Shown here: positions 54,595-62,798 of the stretch, piece after piece
How positions within the stretch are numbered: position 1 is the stretch's first letter
Layout of the letters: the number at the start of each line of letters is the position of its first letter
Assembly (NCBI GenBank): GCA_946480925.1
Contig: CAMLLU010000031.1
Location: 1-62,798, forward strand
DNA: 62,798 bases
From: an uncultured Rivibacter sp.
GTDB taxonomy: Bacteria > Pseudomonadota > Gammaproteobacteria > Burkholderiales > Burkholderiaceae
Direction: 5' to 3'
The notes under the pieces: model-generated
Seen by the model: the letters and a program-made list of their open reading frames with translations, nothing else
Database searches by the model: none
Told to the model about the DNA's origin: nothing
Translations under genes and position numbers: made by a program

Positions 54595-55682
54595 TCCGGC
54601 TCGCCACCTGCCTGGCCATTGCCGCCGCGGCCACCGCCGCGGCAGCACAGGGTGTACCGCTGGGCGAACGCTCGGCGGCCCTGCGCGCCTGGATCGCCAC
54701 CGGCGAATCGCAACTCGCGCAAGGCCGCGCCGCAGAAGCGACGCAGAGCTTCGATCGCGCGGCGAACTCCGAGCACGCGGCCGACATCGAGGTAGGCCTC
54801 GTGCGCAGCTACCTGCAAAACGGCGAGTTCCGCCGCGCGCTGGCCTTCGCCTCGCACACGGCCGGCGCGCACCGCGACAAGTCCATCGGCACGGCGCTGT
54901 ACGTGTGGCTCTTGCAGGTCAGCGGCCAGCGCGAGTTCGGGCAACGTCTGCTGCAACAGGCCCGCGAGCGACTGCCGCAAGACGAGCTGCTGTCCGAAGT
55001 GGAAAGCCAGCTGGCATCGCCTGCGCCTCAAGTGACCGGCAAGCTGCTCGCGGCACCCGCCCGGCTGGCCCCTTACGCGGCCGGTGAGGCCGTGCCCGAA
55101 CAGGCACGGCTCGTGGCCAGCGGCGTGCTCCTCGACGGCGGTCGCCAGGCCGTGGTGCCGGCCTCGGCCGTGGAGGGTGCACAACAGGTGTGGTTGCGCG
55201 ACGGCGTGGGGCGCACATGGCCGGCCCGCGTGCAACAGCGGCTGCAGGCACTGCCGCTGGCGGTGCTCACGCTGCAGGCCACGCCGGAAGACGTGCCCGC
55301 GCTGCAAACCGTTCCCCGCGATGCCTTCCCCGGCTCGCCAGGCTATGCCGTCAGCTACACGAACAACGAGCAGGCCATGCCGGCGTGGCCCTGGCTGCGG
55401 CTCGGCTTCCTGGGCGGCGTGGACATGGCCAGCGGCCAACGCCGCCTGGGCATCGAGCTGCCATCGAACGCGCTACCGGGCGGCCCCGTGTTCGACACCG
55501 CCGGCCGACTGGTGGGCTTGTCGTCGACTGCCGGTGGGCTGCTGCCCGTGTCTGCGCTGCAAGGCGAGCTGTCCGCACTTTTCGCCGCGGCACCCGCGCA
55601 AACACCCGCTGGGCGCCTGGCGACCGACGAGCTCTACGAACGCGCAATGAAGACGACCGTGCAGGTGCTTGCGCTGCGATGA
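54591..55682 (+). CDS. Exported TPR-like/degenerate trypsin-fold protein
   Basis: 363-aa protein starting at GTG 54591 with a likely Sec signal (LATCLAIAAAATAAAAQG). Residues ~25-140 look like tetratricopeptide helices (GRAAEATQSFDRAANSEHAA). Residues ~150-345 resemble a chymotrypsin-type domain, ending ALPGGPVFDTAGRLVGLSST. The usual GNSGGPV motif has become LPGGPV, so the nucleophilic serine is missing, and no clear catalytic His or Asp is visible; it is probably a binding protein rather than a protease. Translationally coupled to the 5'-nucleotidase. Confidence 0.7.
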   Translation: MIRLATCLAIAAAATAAAAQGVPLGERSAALRAWIATGESQLAQGRAAEATQSFDRAANSEHAADIEVGLVRSYLQNGEFRRALAFASHTAGAHRDKSIGTALYVWLLQVSGQREFGQRLLQQARERLPQDELLSEVESQLASPAPQVTGKLLAAPARLAPYAAGEAVPEQARLVASGVLLDGGRQAVVPASAVEGAQQVWLRDGVGRTWPARVQQRLQALPLAVLTLQATPEDVPALQTVPRDAFPGSPGYAVSYTNNEQAMPAWPWLRLGFLGGVDMASGQRRLGIELPSNALPGGPVFDTAGRLVGLSSTAGGLLPVSALQGELSALFAAAPAQTPAGRLATDELYERAMKTTVQVLALR

Positions 55683-55696
55683 GCCATCACAGCGGC

Positions 55697-55819
55697 TGAA
55701 GGCGTGAAGAAACCGTAGCGAGCAGGCCAAGGTCGCTCCGGGCACCGCAGCCGTACTCCCGTACGGCGAGGAGCACAGGTGCGTGATCGGCTTGCGCAGC
55801 AGGTTTATTCATGCCTTCA
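55697..55819. repeat. Long inverted repeat between convergent genes
   Basis: TGAAGGCGTGAAGAAACC at 55697-55714 pairs with GGTTTATTCATGCCTTCA at 55802-55819 (16 of 18 positions). The ~87-bp centre holds a second dyad, CCGTACTCCCGTACGG. It may be a dispersed element; its right end contains the SDR stop codon. Confidence 0.7.
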
Positions 55820-56599
55820 GCAGCCGAAGCCGTCGTCGGCTTGGATCACCGCTCCATTGACGAAGTGGCTCTCGTTGGCGCACAGCATCACGATCAGTGC
55901 GTCCAGGTCCTTCGGCTGGCCGAGACGGCGGCGCGGCAGCATCTCGATGAGCTTGCGGCCCTGCTCGGTTTCCCAGTGGTGGTGGTTGATCTCGGTGTCG
56001 ATGTAGCCCGGGCAGACGGCATTGACGTTGATGCCGTAGCGCCCCCACTCCAGCGCCATCGCGCGCGTCATGTGCACGACTGCGGCCTTGCTCATGGCAT
56101 ACACGCCGATCTGACCCAGCACACGCAGGCCCGCCATCGACGCGATGTTGACGATGCGCCCGCCGGTGAAGGTGCCCGGCGCCGAGCCCTTGGCCCGTGC
56201 CAGCATGCGCTTGCCCACCTCCTGCGCCACGAAGAAGGCACCCTTGGTGTTGGTGTCCATCACGTAGTCGTAGTCTTCCTCGCTCACGTCCACGAGCCTC
56301 TGCGTGGTGCTGACGCCCGAGTTGTTGATGAGGATGTCGAGCGGGCCGACTTCAGTTTCGGCATGGGCCACGGCCGAGCGGATGCTGGTCACGTCGGTCA
56401 CGTCAACGCCCACCACGTGTGCATCGCCACCATTGCCTTCGATTTCCGAGCGCAGCGTCTTCAGGCGCTCGACGCGGCGGCCGGCCAGCACCACCGCAGC
56501 GCCGGCCTTGGCGAGCGTGCGAGCAAATTGCGCACCCAGCCCGCTCGATGCACCGGTGATGAGGGCCACGCGGCCGGAAAGGTCGATGCTGTAAGTCAT
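55817..56599 (-). CDS. SDR-family NAD(P)-dependent oxidoreductase
   Basis: 260-aa short-chain dehydrogenase. The cofactor motif is TGASSGLGAQFA, followed by NNSG at about residue 92, the catalytic Ser in IVNIASMAG, and the Y-x3-K in GVYAMSKAAV. The C-terminus ends GAVIQADDGFGC, as in many 3-oxoacyl-reductase-like SDRs. Substrate unknown; divergent position next to ETF-QO hints at acyl-CoA metabolism. Confidence 0.92.
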   Translation of the reverse strand: MTYSIDLSGRVALITGASSGLGAQFARTLAKAGAAVVLAGRRVERLKTLRSEIEGNGGDAHVVGVDVTDVTSIRSAVAHAETEVGPLDILINNSGVSTTQRLVDVSEEDYDYVMDTNTKGAFFVAQEVGKRMLARAKGSAPGTFTGGRIVNIASMAGLRVLGQIGVYAMSKAAVVHMTRAMALEWGRYGINVNAVCPGYIDTEINHHHWETEQGRKLIEMLPRRRLGQPKDLDALIVMLCANESHFVNGAVIQADDGFGC

Positions 56600-56708
56600 G
56601 AAAGGCTCCTCGTGGCACTTCTTGTTCGCGACGACGATAGCACGCGAGTCGGCACGCCAAATGTCACGGCTCGGACAGCGGCGGCCCTAGTGTCGCAACA
56701 CTAACGAC

Positions 56709-56732
56709 AAAAAAGAACGATCGTTCTTTTTT
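56709..56732. promoter_or_regulatory. 24-bp perfect palindrome, TetR-type operator candidate
   Basis: GAACGATCGTTC core flanked by six A's on the left and six T's on the right, between the divergent SDR and ETF-QO genes, 58 nt before the ETF-QO ATG. No upstream gene ends here, so an operator is likelier than a terminator. Form and length fit TetR-family repressors of acyl-CoA catabolism. Confidence 0.65.
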
Positions 56733-56790
56733 GAATGGGCGACGCTTAGAATCCGGCACAGTCCGACACCAAAACCCCCGAGGAAGACAC

Positions 56791-58464
56791 ATGACGCCAC
56801 AGGAGATCCTGGAGCAGTACGGCCCGAGAGAGGCCATGGAATACGACGTGGTGATCGTCGGCGCCGGCCCCGCGGGCCTGGCCACCGCGATCCGCCTCAA
56901 GCAGCTCAACAGCGACATCTCCGTCGTGGTGCTCGAAAAGGGTTCGGAGCCCGGTGCCCACATCCTCTCCGGCGCGGTGATGGACCCGCGCGCCATCGAT
57001 GAACTGCTGCCCAACTGGAAGGAACTCGGCGCGCCGCTGAACCAGCCCGTCACCGGCGACGACGTGCTGTTCCTCTCCGAAACAGGCAGCAAGCGCACGC
57101 CCGACTGGCTCGTGCCGCGCAACTTCCACAACGACGGCTGCTACGTCATCTCGCTGTCGAACGTGGTGAAGTGGTTGGCTCAGCAGGCCGAAGGCCTGGG
57201 CGTGGAGATCTTCCCCGGCTTTGCCGCCGCCGAAGTGCTGTACGACGAACAAGGCCGCGTCAAGGGCGTGGCCACCGGCAACATGGGCGTCGGCAAGGAC
57301 GGCGAGCCCACCGACAGCTTCCAGCTCGGCATGGAGCTGCTGGGCAAGTACACGATCTTTGCCGAAGGCGCACGGGGTCACCTGGGCAAGCAGCTGCTGG
57401 CGAAATTCAACCTCACCGAAGGCAAGGACCCGCAGAGCTATGCCATCGGCGTGAAGGAGCTGTGGGAGATCCCGGCTGACAAGGCCAAGCCCGGCCTCGT
57501 GGTGCACACCGCCGGCTGGCCGATGACCGACGACACCTTCGGCGGCGGTTTCCTCTACCACCTGGAAGGCAACAAGGTCACGCTGGGCTTCGTGGTGGGG
57601 CTGGACTACCAGAACCCCTACATGAGCCCCTTCGAGGAGATGCAGCGCTGGAAGGCACACCCTGCCATCCGCGTGCACATCGAAGGCGGCAAGCGCATCG
57701 GCTACGGCGCCCGCGCCATCAACAACGGCACGCCGCAGGCGCTGCCCAAGACGGTGTTCCCCGGCGGCGCGCTGATCGGCTGCGACGCGGGCTACCTGAA
57801 CGCCGCGCGCATCAAGGGCAGCCACGCGGCCATCAAGAGCGGCATGCTGTGTGCCGAGGCTTTGGCACCGGCACTGGCCGCCGGCCGCTCGCATGACGAG
57901 CTTGCCGCCTACCCAGAGGCCTTCGAAAAGAGCTGGCTCAACGAAGAACTGCAGCAGTCGCGCAACTTCAAGCTGTGGTTCAAGAAGGGCAAGCTGATGG
58001 GCCAGCTGATGACCGGCATCGAACAATGGCTGCTGCCCAAGCTGGGCGTGGCCACGCCGCCGTGGACGCTGCACGCCACCAAGCGCGACAACGAAACGCT
58101 CAAGCCGGCGACCGAGTGCCAGCCCATCACCTACCCGAAGCCCGACGGCAAGATCACCTTCGACCGGCTTTCTTCGGTGTTCATCAGCAACACCAACCAT
58201 GAAGAGAACCAGCCCGCGCACCTGACGCTGAAGAACGCCGCGATTCCCGTGCAGGTGAACCTCAGCAAGTACGCCGGGCCGGAGAGCCGCTACTGCCCGG
58301 CCGGGGTGTACGAGTTCGTGAAGAACGAAGACAACACTGAGCGCCTGCAGATCAACGCGCAGAACTGCGTGCACTGCAAGACCTGCGACATCAAGGACCC
58401 GACGCAGAACATCGTGTGGGTCACGCCGGAAGGCGGCGGCGGGCCGAACTACTCCGGAATGTGA
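56791..58464 (+). CDS. Electron-transfer flavoprotein-ubiquinone oxidoreductase
   Basis: 557-aa membrane-associated enzyme passing electrons from ETF (fed by acyl-CoA dehydrogenases) to ubiquinone. FAD motif: VVIVGAGPAGLATAIRLKQL. EGARGHLGKQL and TGWPMTDDTFGG-like blocks (AGWPMTDDTFGGGFLYH) are ETF-QO hallmarks. The C-terminal 4Fe-4S cluster uses CPAGVYEF and CVHCKTCDIKDPTQNI. ATG 56791 follows a GAGGAAGA site; a frame 20 codons longer was rejected. Confidence 0.97.
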   Translation: MTPQEILEQYGPREAMEYDVVIVGAGPAGLATAIRLKQLNSDISVVVLEKGSEPGAHILSGAVMDPRAIDELLPNWKELGAPLNQPVTGDDVLFLSETGSKRTPDWLVPRNFHNDGCYVISLSNVVKWLAQQAEGLGVEIFPGFAAAEVLYDEQGRVKGVATGNMGVGKDGEPTDSFQLGMELLGKYTIFAEGARGHLGKQLLAKFNLTEGKDPQSYAIGVKELWEIPADKAKPGLVVHTAGWPMTDDTFGGGFLYHLEGNKVTLGFVVGLDYQNPYMSPFEEMQRWKAHPAIRVHIEGGKRIGYGARAINNGTPQALPKTVFPGGALIGCDAGYLNAARIKGSHAAIKSGMLCAEALAPALAAGRSHDELAAYPEAFEKSWLNEELQQSRNFKLWFKKGKLMGQLMTGIEQWLLPKLGVATPPWTLHATKRDNETLKPATECQPITYPKPDGKITFDRLSSVFISNTNHEENQPAHLTLKNAAIPVQVNLSKYAGPESRYCPAGVYEFVKNEDNTERLQINAQNCVHCKTCDIKDPTQNIVWVTPEGGGGPNYSGM

Positions 58465-58533
58465 GCACCCAAGCCAGTGAGCAAGGGCAGCTTCGGCTGC
58501 CTTTGTTCTTGGTGCCTGAAGTACACTCGCCAA

Positions 58534-58737
58534 GCCAGGAGAGAGCTTCTTCAGTGAAGCCGCCGAAGGCGCAGGGGCCCTGCCCCGAACGCTCAGGCAA
58601 AAGGACTGGCACACGCCCTGAACGGGGCGTTCCTCGCTGGAGAGAGGTCGGCCTTCGAGCCCACCCACCGAAGGGGCAAGCGGACACCGGTATAGCCAGG
58701 CCCGCCAATCTCTCAGGTAAAGCGGACAGAGAGGGCA
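58534..58737 (+). ncRNA. Tandem glycine riboswitch
   Basis: Two glycine aptamers in series. The first runs from GGAGAGAGC (58538) through GCCGCCGAAGG and ACGCTCAGGCAAAAGGAC to about 58612. The second runs from CTGGAGAGAGG (58637) through CACCGAAGGGGCAAGC and ATCTCTCAGGTAAAGCGGAC to GAGAGGG. Conserved GAGAG, CCGAAGG and CUCAGGYAAA elements appear in both. It precedes gcvT, as expected for glycine-induced expression. Confidence 0.95.
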
Positions 58738-58785
58738 TGAACGATCACCAGCCTGGTGTTGTGAAACCTGCCCTCGGAGCCCAAC

Positions 58786-59901
58786 ATGTCCGCCGAACTG
58801 CTCAAGACACCGCTGCACGCACTGCACCTCGAACTCGGCGCCAAGATGGTCGAGTTCGGTGGTTACGACATGCCGGTCAACTACCCCGGCGGCATCATCG
58901 CCGAGCACAAGCACTGCCGTGAATCGGCTGCGTTGTTCGACGTGTCGCACATGGGCCAATTGCGGCTGGTGGGCGACGACGCCCCGAAGGCGCTCGAGAC
59001 GCTGGTGCCGGTGGACGTGATCGACCTCGCCGTGGGCAAGCAGCGCTACGCCTTCTTCACCAATGCCAGCGGCGGCATCCTCGACGATCTGATGATCACT
59101 CGCCGCTCGAGTGATCTCTTCGTGGTCGTCAACGCGGCGTGCAAGGCAGCCGACACCAAACATCTCGTCACCCACATCGGCCACCGCTGCAACGTGGTGC
59201 CCTTGCTCGACCGAGCCTTGCTCGCGCTGCAGGGCCCCAAGGCCATCACCGCCCTGGCGCGGCTGAGTCCCGAGGTCACCGCCCTCACCTTCATGTCCGG
59301 TGGCAGCTTCATCGTCAACGGCGTCGAATGTTTCATCACCCGCTCGGGCTACACCGGTGAAGACGGCTTCGAGATCTCTGTACCGGCCGAGGCCTCCGTG
59401 GCCTTGGCCAAGGCCTTGCTGGCCCAGCCGGAAGTGAAACCCGCCGGCCTGGGCGCGCGCGACACGCTGCGGCTCGAAGCCGGCCTGTGCCTCTATGGCC
59501 ACGACATCAATGAAACCACCACGCCGGTCGAGGCTGGCCTCACCTGGGCCATCCAGAAGGTGCGCCGCCCGGGTGGTGCCCGTGCCGGCCACTACCCGGG
59601 CGCTGCGGCCATCGAAGGTCAGCTCGCCACCGGGCCGACCATGAAGCGCGTGGGCCTGCTGGGCCTGGAGCGCGTGCCGGTGCGCGAAGGCGCCCCGCTC
59701 GTCGATGCACAAGGCCGCAAGCTGGGCCACGTGACCAGCGGCACGCTGGCGCCCACCGTCAACCAGCCGATCGCCATGGCCTACCTGGCCGCCAACCATG
59801 CGCTGCCCAGCCACGAGGTCTATGCCGAAGTGCGGGGCAAGCGCCAGCCGATGCGCGTGACGACCATGCCTTTCGCGCCGCACCGCTATCACCGCGGCTG
59901 A
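58786..59901 (+). CDS. gcvT: Glycine cleavage system aminomethyltransferase (T-protein)
   Basis: 371-aa tetrahydrofolate-dependent enzyme releasing ammonia from the aminomethyl-lipoyl group of GcvH. Motifs: GGYDMPVNYPGGIIAEHKHC, LFDVSHMGQLRLVG, ITRSGYTGEDGFEISVPAEA and LGARDTLRLEAGLCLYGHD. GGAG lies 7 nt before the ATG. First gene of gcvT-gcvH-gcvP under the tandem glycine riboswitch. Confidence 0.97.
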   Translation: MSAELLKTPLHALHLELGAKMVEFGGYDMPVNYPGGIIAEHKHCRESAALFDVSHMGQLRLVGDDAPKALETLVPVDVIDLAVGKQRYAFFTNASGGILDDLMITRRSSDLFVVVNAACKAADTKHLVTHIGHRCNVVPLLDRALLALQGPKAITALARLSPEVTALTFMSGGSFIVNGVECFITRSGYTGEDGFEISVPAEASVALAKALLAQPEVKPAGLGARDTLRLEAGLCLYGHDINETTTPVEAGLTWAIQKVRRPGGARAGHYPGAAAIEGQLATGPTMKRVGLLGLERVPVREGAPLVDAQGRKLGHVTSGTLAPTVNQPIAMAYLAANHALPSHEVYAEVRGKRQPMRVTTMPFAPHRYHRG

Positions 59902-59957
59902 TTCCCAAAGCACACCGACAACGGCCTGAACTGCCTGCCACCCGAAGGAGCCTACCG

Positions 59958-60332
59958 ATGACCACGAAATTCACTGCCGACCACGAATGGATCAACATCG
60001 AAGACCACGACGCTGCCGTCGTCGGCATCACCCACCATGCGCAAGACGCACTGGGTGACGTGGTGTTCGTCGATCTGCCCGAGGTCGGCAAGAGCTACAA
60101 GAAAGGCGAAGTGGCAGGTGTCGTCGAATCCGTGAAAGCAGCGGCCGACATCTACAGCCCCGTGAGCGGCGAAGTGGTCGAGGTGAACGAGGCCCTGCGC
60201 TCCGACCCGGCACTGGCCAACAGCGACCCGCTGGGCGAAGGCTGGTTCTTCAAGATCAAGGTGAGCAACATGGCCGAGTTCGATGAACTCATGGACGCAC
60301 CGGCCTATGACGCGCTGCTCGCCAAGGGGTAG
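59958..60332 (+). CDS. gcvH: Glycine cleavage system H-protein
   Basis: 124-aa lipoyl carrier. K60 in GVVESVKAAADIYSP is the lipoylated lysine. The N-terminal HEWINIEDHDAAVVGITHHA and C-terminal GEGWFFKIKVSN are typical. A GAAGGAG site precedes the ATG. A dispersed palindromic repeat follows 8 nt after the stop. Confidence 0.97.
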   Translation: MTTKFTADHEWINIEDHDAAVVGITHHAQDALGDVVFVDLPEVGKSYKKGEVAGVVESVKAAADIYSPVSGEVVEVNEALRSDPALANSDPLGEGWFFKIKVSNMAEFDELMDAPAYDALLAKG

Positions 60333-60339
60333 ATGACAG

Positions 60340-60410
60340 CCCCTCGACCGGCGCGTACGCCGGCTGCTCCCCCGAGGGGAGGCTGGCCTTGCCTGGGGCG
60401 GCCCGGCGCG
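60340..60410. repeat. Dispersed palindromic repeat between gcvH and gcvP
   Basis: GCCCCTCGACC, a CGGCGCGTACGCCG hairpin, CTCCCCCGAGGGGAGG and CTGGGGCGGCCCGGCGC. Same family as the element inside the carbonic anhydrase gene (3904-3967). This is the usual intergenic placement. Confidence 0.75.
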
Positions 60411-60466
60411 GCGGCCCGCAGTCGCTGAAGGAAGCCTCCCCGCTCAACACCTAGCAGTAAACAGCC

Positions 60467-62798
<2,332 letters not shown>

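Noticed and set aside
52510..54648. 712-codon minus-strand open frame opposite the 5'-nucleotidase
   Set aside because: Mirror frame of a gene with clear catalytic motifs; no family features of its own.
56746..59913. 1055-codon minus-strand open frame opposite ETF-QO, the riboswitch and gcvT
   Set aside because: Antisense to two certain genes and a riboswitch; composition is typical of GC-rich mirror frames.

Overview
The window is about 62.8 kb of GC-rich DNA from what looks like a betaproteobacterium of the order Burkholderiales. The evidence is the narK1-narK2-narGHJI-ppiC order, the phasin, the aat-bpt pair, the sco and gcv operons, extreme GC3, and intergenic repeats of the kind common in that order. 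No rRNA, tRNA or CRISPR array was found. The last gene (gcvP) runs off the right edge.

Region 1 (0-15.2 kb) is an anaerobic nitrate-respiration block. It carries an FNR-type site driving a universal-stress-protein/nitronate-monooxygenase pair, an animal-type haem peroxidase, a beta carbonic anhydrase, and a minus-strand narK1-narK2-narG-narH-narJ-narI-ppiC operon. Two copies of a ~91-bp inverted repeat lie inside that operon, and a different repeat has landed in frame inside the carbonic anhydrase gene.

Region 2 (15.5-26.9 kb) is an accessory island with mobile-element scars: an IS1182-type transposase remnant and a tyrosine-integrase remnant. It holds two genes resembling type III effectors (a YopJ-type acetyltransferase lacking its N-terminus and a complete M91/HopH1-NleD-type zinc protease). 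It also holds a lipoprotein, a DUF1232 protein, a YitT protein, a Tat-exported berberine-bridge-like flavoprotein, and two large genes that look like antiphage defence: an AAA_13 ATPase with a PrrC/RloC-like C-terminal triad, and a restriction-nuclease/STAND NTPase.

Region 3 (26.9-32.6 kb) resumes nitrate respiration with narL, narX, moaA and a DUF2249-DUF59-NnrS-like operon. Three near-perfect FNR/Dnr palindromes sit upstream of narX, moaA and the DUF2249 gene. The island therefore separates the nitrate regulatory and cofactor genes from the reductase operon.

Region 4 (32.8-62.8 kb) is mostly housekeeping: DUF3445-mnmC, an MFS transporter, rmuC, a D-2-hydroxyacid dehydrogenase, nhaD, an HDAC-like/thioesterase/nitroreductase operon, phasin with a PhaR-like promoter, aat-bpt, scoAB with a divergent PAS-LuxR regulator and its palindrome, lplT-glycosyltransferase, yceH-thioesterase-cysteine-synthase-like, 5'-nucleotidase with a degenerate trypsin-like partner, an SDR, ETF-QO behind a TetR-like palindrome, and gcvT-gcvH-gcvP behind a tandem glycine riboswitch. 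Many neighbours overlap by ATGA or GTGA, which decided several starts. All functional calls are from reading the sequence; no database search was run.
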